A stretch of 64,000 nucleotides of DNA from Pelodera strongyloides (Eukaryota > Nematoda > Chromadorea > Rhabditida > Rhabditidae), in NCBI GenBank assembly GCA_036852015.1, contig JAANDG010000500.1, forward strand, positions 1 through 64,000, written 5' to 3'. This document shows, in pieces, positions 35,801-47,700 of this stretch (position 1 is its first letter; every line of letters begins with the position of its first letter). The notes beneath the pieces are model-generated. The model ran no database searches. It was not told the origin of the DNA and saw nothing but the letters and a program-made list of their open reading frames with translations. A program made the position numbers and the translations under genes.

Positions 35801-38800
35801 TTTGCAGGATCGAACGTGTGTGGTGGTGAACAGTATTCCACGATTGCCCCAACCATGGTACCAACAGTTGGGCCAAAGAACAACTGCCCATGCAATATTT
35901 CTAAGGTATTTTTCTTTTCAAAGGTATTCTTTTGTGTGATTCCAATACACCAAAACAGTGGCCCACTGCCACCATTCTCGTATGGTGCCCACCTTATACA
36001 TATATATATAGCAGTTTTCCCACAAAAATGAAGCAAAGTTTTGTTGGTGTTTGTAAGTATGGAAACAAAACTGTTCGAATTGTCCGTTGTTAGTCATGAA
36101 CATAGACATAGACCGATGATTCTCTGGACAGATGATTAGTATGGGTTTCAAAAGGCCGCCTCTGATCTCTAGAATCAATGTACTACTGCGTTCCGCCTTC
36201 GCCTGAAAAATGGCATGTAATCGGCAACGTTACGGCATGCATGCGGCGTGTAAAAAAGTGGTACGACGTTACGCACTCCGTACCGATGAAAGGTTGCTGC
36301 TTGCGCGCCATAAAGTTGACGCTTGCACGCCGGACTCAGGCCATTTCGCCACGGGCTTTTGGCGTGCAAGCGGCGTTATAACGACGTGCATTTTTACACG
36401 CCATCAACGTTGCCAAATGCACATTGCACGTCGTTCTCATGCGGCTTGCACGCCATGTTTCGTCAGTGTTTAGACAAACCACAAAACACACAATTTTCAA
36501 TGGCGGTAGCTTAGTTTAATCCTTACTCAAGTTTATCGATTTCCAATGATAGACGTTAGTAGTTCATTTACTTCCCAACTAATATTTAGTCATGGAACGA
36601 CATCTTCTTGTCATTTGATGGATCGAACGCCTTAGCGCCGAACAAATTCGACGAGGTTTTCTTTTCTTCATTTTATGAATCTTCAAATATTCTAACAATA
36701 AGGAGAATGTGCGAGTGAGCGGAGCAGGAAGATTGTTTACAGAAGTATTAGTCTCTTCACATCTACCTCTTTTTCTATGTATACATATATATTCCTCACA
36801 CTCTTTTCTTTCAGCTGGTTAATTACTTCTTTGCCTCTGCGGCTAGCCTTAGTGTCGGTCAAGCACAACAATACCAATCTCGGGTCGGAATAATAACCTA
36901 CGGTAAGCCTCAGATTTCAATAAGTGCGTTTGGCGGGTCAATGTATGCAATAACATAATATAACATAACATAACAACATAAAATGTGTACAGAAAGTTCC
37001 GTTCCGGGTATGCTAGGGGGAAATATCTCAAGCACTAGCTTTGTGGTGTCGTGCGCAAGGGAACCTAGGTTCTTAGCACATGCCACACATTATCTCATGG
37101 GAAAGAAGTCACGTGTATAGAATAGCAAGTACCAGGAACACTTCATATTTGAGATCCCGCTTTACGCTGTTTTACTTTATATGCGTCTATACATTATGTC
37201 TTATTTTCTAAAAACAATAATACCCGTGGATACTTTAGGGGATCAGGCTAAGCTTATCGGTGGTTTGGATAAGTATGGGAGCCTCAACGACCTGTTCAAC
37301 GACGTTGGCAATGTTGTGCGAACTAACACGGAAGGAACAAACATTCTGGGGTTCACATCTCTTTCAACTTTGGGTTACTGGGTATTTGTAGCATTATGAG
37401 AGCATTTATGTTCAATCATCCAGACGTGAACACTCATTGTCAATACATTTGATGACATACATGTCAGCGTTACTTGTTGTATGAAGTGCTTCAAAACAAT
37501 AACCTCAAAGTTGTCATGTCTATCAGGAAGTAAAATCAAATAGTATCTTAACCCGTTTATAGTGCAATCGATATTGCACGTGATGCTTATGAAGGACCGA
37601 CACATCGTCCAGCTTCTCGAAAAGTTATCATCATTGGAGCCTCCACATACAGGTACTGTTAATTTTTGAACTATTGCAAAGTTAGAAATATTTTTGCACC
37701 GCGTACAATACGAATCGTTACAAGGACCATAAAAGTTAATTGCGTTTTCCAGAGAAGGAGCCTACGATTCGCCAATTACACAAGCGAATACATTCAAGGA
37801 CAATGGCGGAGTTATCATTGTTGTTGGTGGGTAGTTGGATATTTTTGATGGAAGTGTAAATGGGAGTGTTATGTTATGTTTTATCGGCTACTGCTTGGCT
37901 ACAGATAACAACTAAGCTATGTAAACCTCTGCATATTGCGATGCGATGGCGGTGCCTTGATGTGCACTATGCACTGATTAGATCGAGTTCTGCTTCCGCT
38001 CAATAGGCATAGTTATATACATACATATGCTCATTTATGGTCACATTTAGAGTTTTAAAATAACGCATTTCTATGCCGAAATTTGCGAATTTGGAGAAAA
38101 TATACATTGGACATATTTTTATTTGTCTCACATCAGGGTCAGGTGGTCAGGTCCATGTCAGGTGACCGTTAGTTTTGACCTCTGACTCAATCGAAGGCAA
38201 ATAAGATAACGCTAATGTTTTGTGCTTTAGCTTACGGTGATCTTCATGGTAACATTGCTGATGAGTTGCAACAAATTGCTTCTCCTGGGTATTATATTGA
38301 TGCCACAAGCCAAACTCCGACAGTCGGCCAATTGACTGCCCTGCTATGCAGTGGTATGTCTCTCTGCATTTAGTTACGTCGAAAAATACAGCGTCTAGAT
38401 AGTTTACGTGAAACCATTCCATGAATATGCAACTGATGAGCTAGGTGGCGAACTCCATGGAAAAACCTCAATACACATCACAATGTGCTACCTGGAAGGC
38501 AAAAAGAAAAGGAATAAACCATAGTCCAACATCTACAGTACAGCAGCAAAAACAGCTAATTTACTTTCATATGAGATTGATTCAAACCTTTTTTTTTTAA
38601 ACTTTATAGCAGCAAAAACCGCTAATGACTTTCATATGAGACACATACTCAAAACTTTTTTTAACTTTACTTTGCTTTTCCAGCCAACTGCTTCTGCCCT
38701 AGTATATATAGTCCGGATTCTAGTTCGACTCGTGGAGAACCCACCGATGGATGCTTCCAAGTAATATTTTTAGGCACAAACTTCGTTCATACTTTGCAAA

Positions 38801-39499
38801 ATATGTTAAAAAAAGCTTTGGGAAGTAAATGTTCTGGTTTTCAGACTTCTGACCTGCAGTCGGTCGACTTTCTTGCCAAGAACTACTGCATTCAGCAACA
38901 TAAGGGTCACTTGGCCGCAGTACCAACTACTGCGCAACAAATCTTCATCAGCCGAAGTAAATTATAAGTTATAAGTTGGCTCTTTGTGCCGAAGCGGGAT
39001 AGAGCTTCTTTACAGGTTACACCTCTGGTACACACATACACGACACTTCAAAATAACCTGAAAACAAACAACTACCAAAGTATAATGGACTATTTTTGTT
39101 CTAGATGCTGCCACCAATACCCCTATTTATGTTGGTCTCCAGCGATCGTCTAATGGACAGTGGACGTGGTCAGACGGAACCTATTTCGTGCGTTTTATTT
39201 TATTAAATCGGCGTATTCTTGCTAAACCAAGTTCATGTGATTACCGAATTACATCACGATGGCTTTCTTTCTATAAACAGTAAATATTAAAAGTCGCTGA
39301 AGTACATTCGCTCCTGCAGGTTCAGAGTGTATAAACAAATATTTAGTCTGGTTCTATCAACGACAATGGAGGCGACTGCGCCACTCTGACCCGTATTAAC
39401 GGGTTCAAAACCCAGTTTGACTCCGTTCAATGCACTTCCGCTCAACTTTACGCCTGTCAAGCGACACCCTGCTCGACCGAGATCTTCTGCAGTGCTTAA
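32852..39499 (+). CDS. Secreted VWA-VWA-CTLD lectin-like protein (gene B)
   Basis: The gene has 17 exons: 32852-32894, 33086-33198, 33269-33406, 34338-34423, 34522-34605, 35547-35728, 35808-35905, 36590-36655, 36815-36902, 37239-37350, 37563-37652, 37753-37826, 38231-38353, 38684-38760, 38845-38956, 39105-39187, 39347-39499. The total is 1722 bases, 573 residues, in continuous phase. Signal peptide MLRYGLLLALLPILG; VWA 1 about 25-215 (LVVVDNTPYVG in place of the DxSxS metal site); linker to about 248 ending NNCPCNISK; VWA 2 about 249-432 (FDGSNA, then GTNILGAIDIA); CTLD about 433-573 (NCFCPSIY, DGCFQ, YVGLQRS, QWTWSDGTYF, GDCATL, ACQATPC). There is no EPN/QPD motif, so calcium-dependent sugar binding is doubtful. 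Introns hold F1, F8 and CGCC-rich repeats. Confidence 0.93.
33551..33718. mobile_element. F1 palindromic element in intron 3 of gene B
   Basis: TTAA at both ends, arms with ATTTGCATATGATAAGC, small differences between the arms. It is the same family as 8301-8471. Confidence 0.9.
34741..34985. mobile_element. 5' part of an F8 element in intron 5 of gene B
   Basis: TTAAATGGACTGTCAAGCCGG is followed by the A-rich segment shared with 8856-9224. It diverges after the CCCCTCCAAAAA motif. No right end is seen. Confidence 0.65.
36186..36480. repeat. CGCC/GCATGC-rich dispersed repeat in intron 7 of gene B
   Basis: Dense in GGCGTG and CACGCC motifs with a GCATGCATGCGGCG site. A diverged copy with the same order (CTCA.GCCATTTCGCC.CGGGCTTTT, then GCACATTGCACG) lies at 51140-51415 in gene C. 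The GC content stands out from the surrounding introns. Confidence 0.65.
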
Positions 39500-39646
39500 G
39501 CCACCAAACACATGTTTTAGTAAAGATTTTGCTTATAAACTTTCTGAACCTTGGCATTGACCTAATCTGGCCTTGCGGCCGTTCAAATAATGTACGTTGC
39601 ATTTCTTTTCTTGACGCACACTTTCCCAGAAACATCACTACTTACT

Positions 39647-39935
39647 GGGGTCTCGATGTATGGCAAAAACAGCGCATTTTGCTTCCAAGTATCAAAAGTG
39701 CATCTCGTGTACGATTTTGCATACACCTTTGAAAGTCAGAAAATGCACCATTGATAATACTAGACGAGGCGAAAATGCACAGTTTATGCACGCCCGAAAA
39801 AAATAGTCCTGTGGCTACCGCCGCGGGACCATTTTTTGGCGGTCTGTAGATGTTCTCGTGTAGTGCCAATCTACGGTAATTAAAGCCATACTTGGAAGCA
39901 AAAATCGGCAATTTTTGCAATACATCGAGACCCCA
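39647..39935. mobile_element. F9 element with GGGGTCTCGATGTATGGCAAAAA ends
   Basis: The left end GGGGTCTCGATGTATGGCAAAAA and right end TTTTTGCAATACATCGAGACCCC form terminal inverted repeats around about 240 bases. Two further copies lie in intron 15 of gene C (50106-50390, 50613-50890), the third in opposite orientation. It begins about 150 bases after the gene B stop. Confidence 0.85.
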
Positions 39936-40076
39936 TACATATTATACGCATACGGCGGTTTTACTCGACGATGCAGCAACGTCCCAACATAACATAGAAT
40001 GCACAGGTGCTGGTAGAATGGTGGCAAATTAAAGTAAAATTACCTTACTTTTTACGAATTGTTATTTTTAGAAGTT

Positions 40077-40345
40077 TTAAAGAGATAGGTTCATCTCAAA
40101 TCACCCCCATTTTTATTGTTTTATTAATAATAGCACAAATATCATACACAATGAGAATTAAATCAATCACAGAACTATACGCCTCACATAAGAAGCTTCC
40201 TTTATTGGAAACTTGTGATCGGAAGCAAAAAAATCTAAACTCAAAAACTAATACCGTACACAGACCGAGCGGGCTAATGGCAATTAGCCAAGTTACAAAC
40301 TACACTCGGCTGGACATTATTTTCCACGGTGCATTGCACAGTTGG
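40077..40345. mobile_element. Half copy of F3
   Basis: TTAAAGAGATAGGTTCATCTC and the next 250 bases follow the left arm of the 1596-2090 element, ending in the central ACATTATTTTCCACGG segment. The upstream 65 bases are also repeated at about 57293-57365. Confidence 0.8.
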
Positions 40346-41124
40346 TAGTTGGTCGGAATAGAGGGGGTGGAGTCGGCAACTGTGCGTCACCGCAAAAGAG
40401 TAATAAACGCACTATTTTTTGCCCATTTTAGCGTCCAACCCCCTAAAAGTCAGTATACTGTAGTTGATTATATGTGATTTAGCCGTGCACTATTAATTTA
40501 AAAGCTTCAATAAAAGAGTGTAAAATATGTTTACAGTGTTCTGTGTGTTTAAAATCGTCAAATTTGACAGCAGTGGAGTTTAAGACCATGATGTGATGTT
40601 ATTCTAAATCACTACTGAGTGATTCTAAGGCAATACCTTCGCGTGCAACTGAAAATAACACATGATCGAAATGGTACTTTATTTTAGTCATACAAAATTG
40701 TTGCTCGTAATAAGTATATGTGAGTTAGGTTGGAGCAGGGCTTTGGATTATGACGGACAGAATAACACAATGTTTGACCATCGTTCCGGGTACTCTCCTC
40801 GGCTCTATAGTAGAACTATCTTCTCATGGAAATCTACAGTCTAGGCATCCCAGAGCATTTAGGCGTCAATGGAAGGGCCAATCGTCCCATGGAAATCTAA
40901 AATATTGGTCTCCCGACTGTCCTCCATGTGTCTGACGACAGTCTGGTAAAGCTGGCATCAGCAGTTTCTCGATGTTATTAGAGCCATGGGAAGGGATAGC
41001 TACACTTTTCGGTTGGCATTCTCTTGGGTTGGGTCCTTGGGTCTCTTGGGACGCCTATCTTTACCTTAAAGGATTGCCGTCACTTCAAATTCGTCATTTA
41101 CTTTGTGTATAATTGAATATAGGA

Positions 41125-41448
41125 AAGAATAGAGACAAATACTTTACCAAAACCGAATAATTTGAATTCCAACTCAGGGAGTGAACAAGTAGAAAAGTAG
41201 TTCTACTTTACTACCGCAGGATCACGAAACGTGTTCATACAGCTGCTTCCCGATCGGGAGTATGCAAATTATTTCGGCAAATATCTGCATATTATATCTT
41301 TACATATACTGCAAGGGTCTGCAGGCATATCACTACACGTTTCATAATCCCGCGGTAGTTAAGTAGAACTACTTTTCTACTTGTTCACCCCCTGAGTTGG
41401 AATTCAAATTATTCCGTTTTAGTAAAGTATTTTTGTTTATTCTTTACT
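41125..41448. mobile_element. Palindromic element without TTAA (F12)
   Basis: Long inverted arms carry CTTTACCAAAACCGAATAAT and AATTTGAATTCCAACTCAGGG. They are repeated in reverse complement as CCCTGAGTTGGAATTCAAATT and ATTCCGTTTTAGTAAAG. The central loop of about 110 bases has GTGTTCATACAG. No second copy is seen in the window. Confidence 0.75.
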
Positions 41449-42569
41449 AAATTCAAATAAACTCGAAGAAAAATGATGATTTTGGAGTGACTGCGATCCT
41501 TTAAGTGGGACGGTAATTCCACAATATAACTTGTAGGTATGCGTAAGTAAATAAGGCCACTCTACTCTGTCTCCATGAACTGATTGAATGCAACTGCATA
41601 CGCATAGGTACTTAGGTACTAATAACCTCTCACACTATGTCTAGGCACTAGGAGGCACTGTATGTTGCATGTAACGTAGCTTGGTGACCATTCGGTGATC
41701 ATTTGGTAACCAGTCCACGGCGGATTTCGAGGAAGCTTCTTCGTCGCAAAGTCCCCAAATGTTCACCAAATGGGATGGCTAACGAAAAACAGATAACCGT
41801 CATCAAATGGTTTCTCCGCGTCCTATGACCATTCCGCCAAGAGTCGAACTTTGGTCAGTTATTAGGCAGAGACCTCTGTACCCACTACGTAAAATTTACT
41901 GCAATTTTAGATAGAGATGCATGCGGCTATCCACAGCAGGATAAATCCGAAATTATGTAGCTGTGAAGAATTATACTCTATCTAAAGTGTAAAACGGTAA
42001 TAGAGTATGCGAATTCAGGAACTTAAATCACAAAAAATCTTTACTTTTCCATATGGAGCAATGGATATTGAAATACAAATGTTATTTATATTCATTTATG
42101 CAGTTATCCACGAAAATAACCCTTTAACAACCGTCCCTTGCACATTTGAGTTAGCGCATGCTGGATACGCCGCGCGGTTTGACATGATACATAAGCCGCC
42201 CGAAGAGTGGGCGCCACCCCATTTTTGTCTGTATGTGACTGTTTTGGTTTATTTGTGCATAATAGTACCGAATTAACCCCAATACAGTTAAATAGACTAA
42301 CATTTGTTACAAAGTAGTAATGTGGCCTCGATTTTATGGATGTAATTTAAAATAAGCTTAATTTTTAGCGAAATTCGTAGAAAACAGACAAAAATACAGA
42401 TTATTGATGTTCTCTGAGAACCAAAATATATTATTATGGTTTTATTTTTTTCTAATGTGTCAAAAAGGGCTGTGTAGATAACGCTTACAAATTTTAAACG
42501 GTTTCGAGAAGCATTTGTCTCAGAAAACCCTCAAAATTTGCCAACACTCGGTCGAAGCCACATGGAAAG

Positions 42570-42852
42570 CAAGGAAAAATAAACTTCCGGAAATTTTTCT
42601 CGAAAACTGCAGGGAGTTTTTAGGTGCTGACTATTAGTAATATGTTCAAAACACTTGGAAGCATCCTGGTAAGAAGTGTGAAGTTGATCCGTGAAGAATT
42701 GGCTCCAGGAAAATTATTCAAAATTTGGTGTCATTTCGAGCGTGGCAAGGAAAAATAAACTTCCGGAAATTTTTCTCGAAAACTACAAAGAGCTGTTAGG
42801 TGCTGACTATTTGTAATATGTTCAAAACAGTTGGAAGCATCCTGGTAAGAAA
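42570..42852. repeat. Direct duplication of about 107 bases
   Basis: The segment from AAGGAAAAATAAACTTCCGG to GCATCCTGGTAAGAA occurs at 42570-42676 and again at 42746-42852 with a few differences (CTGCAGGGAG versus CTACAAAGAG). About 70 bases separate the copies. Confidence 0.85.
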
Positions 42853-43049
42853 TTTCAAATCGATTTATATCGATTTAACCTGTTTAAATATTCATCAAAC
42901 TTAGGGCTAAATTGGCATTTTTGCGATTGCTCCAAATATTCAAATAAACCTGTTCCCGCCAAAAATTTGGTAATTTGGGATGCGGTCGTACGTTAAGTCT
43001 ACCACCCGAATTTTTGCCATTTTTCCAACTGTGATTGCATGGCTGAACT

Positions 43050-43570
43050 TTGGCATGCATGCAGTCATTTAAGCCGAAAAGCATGCATGCCGTCAATCGT
43101 GCAGCAGGCATGCTTTCAATCGCTGGCCATGCATGCCGCAGTTGTTTCACTAACCGTGCATTTTCATTTTTTCGAAAAAAATCACTTTTTTATGCTCTAA
43201 AATCGGTAATTATTTACACACGTTTATTATATTATTTAGCCAATAAGAGTAACATAATAAATACCTTATTTTGACGGTCATGAATTTTCAGCCAAACTTC
43301 TGTGTTTTAGAAATTTTAGGTTACCGACGTTTGATATATGGCTGGATTTTTGTTTTTAACTAATCAAATAATAATTATAGCAAATTTAGTGGGATTTCAG
43401 TTGATTTTAAGCTGGATTTTAACTTTCCGCATGTTTACGGCAATATGCATAAATGGATGCCGCATGCATGACCGGATTGTCCCCCGCATGCATGCCGCCT
43501 GCCGGAAAGCATGCATGCAGTCACCATGACGGCATGCATGCTTGTCCAAATGACCGCATGCATGCGAAGT
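43050..43570. repeat. Two clusters of GCATGCATGC sites
   Basis: GCATGC or GCATGCATGC occurs repeatedly in 43050-43145 and in 43437-43570, separated by about 290 bases of AT-rich DNA. Flanking words are shared in inverted order (ATGCATGCCGCAGTTG versus AAGCATGCATGCAGTC), which suggests the arms of an old palindromic element. Confidence 0.7.
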
Positions 43571-43879
43571 GTGACCTGAGTGTTATTTAATTGCTCTTGG
43601 CTAATTGGCATTAGCCCGCGAGATCTGTGTACGGATCTGTGTACTCCAAACCAACGCCTCACACCACTCGGCCATAAGGCGCAGGGTCGTCTCTGTTGGT
43701 CGCGAAATATGACGGCTGCTGCTTCACAAAAATTTAATTCCCAATTTTCGCGCAATTTGTAAAATGCAAGACTACGGCAACGTGCCATGTATGAGCCACC
43801 CCCCAGGGTCGGGACGACATTTTCCCCGTTTGTGGCCCTATCCCGGCCTTCATCACACAGGAAAGTGAAAACCCTGATT

Positions 43880-44110
43880 TCGCCGCGACCATTTGCCGAA
43901 AAACCCCGATTTCGCCCCGATTCCTTCAAAAAAAAAAAGAAAAAAAAAACCCTAAAACCCCGATCACGTCCCGATTTCGCCCCGATCATTTACCGAAAAA
44001 CCCCGATCATTTCCCAATACCCCGATTTCGCCCCGATTTTTTTTCCAAAAATCCAAGATTTCGCCCCGATCAAGGCCCGATTCTTTTGCGTCACTTGGTC
44101 GGCGCGAAAT
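43880..44110. repeat. Degenerate tandem CCCCGATTTCGC repeat
   Basis: More than ten variants of CCCGATTTCGCCCCGAT, AACCCCGATC and related words occur, interrupted by an A-rich tract at 43928-43950. It ends in the inverted form CGGGGTTTTTGG at 44111. Confidence 0.75.
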
Positions 44111-44189
44111 CGGGGTTTTTGGTTTCCCATGTAATTGCAGGGCACGCCCCAACTTTTTTGCTTAAATGCATGCCCTCAGGCCTAGAGTC

Positions 44190-44487
44190 ACCTATGGTAG
44201 ACGAACAACGATTGCACCCTTATGTTCTTACCGTGTCTCACGAAGCCGAGGATACCTCGCTTTGATTGGGGCCCGGGAGAGTATCTGTCTTAGCCATATT
44301 CCCCCGGGACACGCGGCAAGAAAATAATGGTGCAATTGTTTTTCGTCTACGGTATGGTTCTCCGATTATCGACACCGAAAAATTTCTAGCTGAAATTTAG
44401 CGGTGCATATATTATAATAATCATACTTTATAAAAACCATGACCAAATGCTAAATGTAGGCTTATTTTGATGGGCCCGTCTCTTTAA
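44190..44487. mobile_element. Truncated F7 element inserted in the gene C 5' flank
   Basis: It matches the right part of the F7 palindromes at 52237 and 55012 (TCGACACCGAAAAATTTC, TTATTTTGATGGGCCCGTC) and ends in TTAA at 44484-44487. The conserved upstream homology of genes B and D resumes immediately after it, 230 bases before the gene C ATG. Confidence 0.8.
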
Positions 44488-44643
44488 ACGAACACGATTG
44501 CAAAAAGAATCTAGCAGTTCCGGGGTCAGGGAGCCAAACATTTTTATGCTTCTTTCTTCTGCAAACGTTGGTGCTATTTCTATAAAGTTTTTTTTCTGCA
44601 TGAAAAGCAGAAGGTAGTTTTTATCTTTTACAACCTTTTTCTC

Positions 44644-44717
44644 CATAAAAGAGTCATTATCAGCTTTTGAGGCTTTTTAGGACGAGTGTAGGACAAGACT
44701 GCCACTGTCCCTGAACG
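44644..44717 (+). promoter_or_regulatory. Conserved 5' block of gene C
   Basis: CCATAAAAGAG, TTATCAGC at 44657-44664 (GATA-type on the complement), TTTTTAG ending at 44680, ATG at 44718. It is nearly identical to the block before gene D. Confidence 0.5.
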
Positions 44718-47700
44718 ATGCTTCGTTACGGACTGCTACTGGCCGTACTGCCAATTTTGGGTAATTTTTAATTTTTAATAAGCATTGTAACGCAGGTAAT
44801 GTCCTGGATGGATGTTTCATGGACGATTCCCTTCAAACAAAAGAAAATCGGCCGCATAATACTACAAGTAGCAGACTTACTATATGTTTGTAGTATTTGT
44901 GTACAGTATCGAGGGAGAGTGAGAGGTGGCGCAAATCGCTCACAATTTGTTATGTTACGTGCGAGATCGTACTACCAAAGAAAAATTGAAAAGTAAGAAT
45001 ACTCTATAACCATACATTTAGCTATCGCTCAATCGTGTAAGGAAGGCGGCAGAACCCAACCATGTTTCCAACACATGGTGGTTGTAGTTGATAACACTGC
45101 CTACGTGAGGACAGTAGCCCGTGCAACAGGAGTAGGTTATTCGAGTATTTTTTAATTGTTCTTGTTTTGATCTGTAATGATATGCTATCAATTTTGCCCT
45201 TTCAGATTTTCAACTACATCGGGACCTTGCTGTCAGCGTATGACTTCTCGTCCCAGACTTCCTATGTTTCCATGGGCTACTACGGATTGCCGGATCCCGG
45301 CGAATCGTGGAGTCCTATCTTCCTCTGTTTCGGAGTTGTGAGCGAAAACGCATTTAGAACACGAGGGACCTTTTCCCTCCGGAACATAAATATAGAAGGC
45401 TCATTCATAGCACAATTCTTCAGAGCGATCCAACTGAGATCTGCAGCACATTCGAGGACTTGCAGCTAATCGAGTTTGACGATAACCTTGGAGACACAAA
45501 AATTACTGCGTTGGTTATGTTGTTTTGTAATAAAACACTTGGCATAGCAATTAACTAAATTTCCGAGCAAGACAGTTACCTAGCTTTCTTAGGTGTCTAC
45601 AGTGTCTTTTCAGTGCTCTTCTCTCTCTTTACAATGTGACGGCAGACAGTGAGCCCACTCCCTACGATTCCATTGTCTGGTTCACCGCTTCCACGTATGT
45701 TTACTTTTTATGCACAGTGTACTATTTCGTATGAATTTGACCTAGAAATAGTTACCTAAAACCGAATTTGCATCTCACATATGCACTACGAGACCGCTGG
45801 GTGTTTAATGTGGTTCTGCTTTATAGAGCAACAACATTTGTCTCAAGAAGAAGAAAACCTTTACTTGCAAGTTCCTTTGAAAATCCTCAGCTCAGCTATC
45901 TCATCTCTAGGCTTGTACTGTAACGTGAATCCTTGAACGTTTCGGAAAAGTAATTTCATACAAAACTTGAAAATGAGTTATCTCCCATTTTTGCAGTGAT
46001 CAATCAGATATTGTCACCGCGTCGCAATTTCTCGGAGTGTTCAATGCTAATATCACAGTGGTTAACTTGGCCGGAGCTGACTTCTCCAGCTGGACAGGAG
46101 CCAAGGTTCTCTGCCAAGATTATCCATTCCCCGATGGATTCGAGCAGACAATCATTGGACAACAATGTGGAGCAAGTGGTGAACGACGTCACGCATAAGC
46201 GCATGTTACTTTCTTGCGGTTAGTAGCATGAGGCCGGTTTTACAAAACTGTCTCCTGTTGAGATAAGTTCAGTTTATAGTCGGGGTGGCTGCCCCGTGGG
46301 GTAGCTAACCTGTTAACCCTCCACCCAATTCAGAAAGATTTACCGCCGCAGAGCGGCTAAGCCGTCACTATCCCTTTGGTTGCGCATCCCGAAATACAAC
46401 GTTGTGCTGAGTACCCAGCCAAAGTCGGCCAAAATGCTTGTTATGCTCGATTTAAAGAATGTGAATACCACTTTATTCAGACGTACAATCATCACATATA
46501 GACTTAAGCATGTAGAAATAAAATCCAGGGTCCCGTTTGCTCTCGAAGTCGGGGATCTTCATTTTTAGCTTCAAATCCAAGGCGGTGTCTCTTAGCCGAT
46601 GTGTCCCATAGAGTGCAGTAGACGGTAGAAGACGGATATTTAGATAATACAAAGCGAAGGGGAGCGCCTTAATGGGAATGTCAAGCCGGTTTTGCATGTT
46701 GGGCTCAAAAAAGCTTATTTTTTGTAGGTAATGAAAGTGAAAATAAAAATAAACAAAAACTTTTGGATAAAAAGAAAAACAATTTCAAACCCCTCCAAAA
46801 AATGCCTTCACTATGGGATTTCGGTTTTTTGCTCCACGTGTTGGTTTTTCTGAAGCGACGGGGTTTGAACAGCGGCGCAGCCCTATTATTGAACCAGATG
46901 GAGGTTTTGTCCGCGTTTATGACACAATTTCCCGTGGAGTATACGTACATCCTCGTACATCACTTTACAAATTTTTTTGAACACCATGATTTTAAGGAAA
47001 CATTTTGCCCTAGAAAATGTGGAAAATATAGTGAATGGTGTGACTAATATCGAATGAAAATTATGAAGAAAAAAAACTGTTTCACTGAGAATACCCTATG
47101 CTCCAATTGTATCAATGTTCCAATAAAAAACCATATTCATTTTCATAATCATAGACGATGAAGCTTCCTTCGCTCATCACTTCACAACCCCGTTTCCATC
47201 TAACACCTGTTTTCTGCATCATCAATTCGATATATTTATATATTCAGATATACAGCCAAGTATTACCGCCAAGTATCGTAGCCTGTACAGCTTAGGATAC
47301 GAGAGGCACGCAGAGGGCAGGGGCACATCTGTGCATCGCGGACAAGAACCAACTGGTACCCTGGACCAATGCCAAATGGAGCACACATTTTCACACCAAA
47401 CATAAGTGCAAATTGAATGTGGGTGTTGTCAGACCACGCACTAAAGTATTTGAGGTGTTTATTTTAGAGTACGTAATTTTTAGTTTGTGCTAACCACAGT
47501 TTCTCCCAATTTGGCATTGGACCAGCTTGTCACTTGGCTCATGTCCAAGTACCCTACCTCTGAACAGGCAATGGGGTGGTGATTTTTGATATACTTGACT
47601 GGATATTGACTGGACTGACTGGACTGACTGGACTGACTGACGAATACTCACATAATTTTTTTTTAAAGATAATTAAAACTACGGCCATTCAATTGTCGCT

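Larger units (their letters stand above)
39500..44643. other. Repeat-rich spacer between genes B and C
   Basis: No supportable exon is present. Besides the repeats listed separately it contains about 40350-41100 and 41450-42550 of AT-rich sequence where I see nothing coding, and a tRNA-like D-arm scrap near 43650-43690 (minus strand GCGCCTTATGGCCGAGTGG). Confidence 0.5.

Noticed and set aside
37563..37652. A possible frameshift in exon 11 of gene B in the AAAA run
   Set aside because: Recounting shows exactly 90 bases, the same as in genes A, C and D, so the frame is intact.
43435..43989. 184-codon minus-strand open frame
   Set aside because: It runs through the GCATGC and CCCCGATTTCG repeats; composition is repeat-driven, with no splice sites or known motif.
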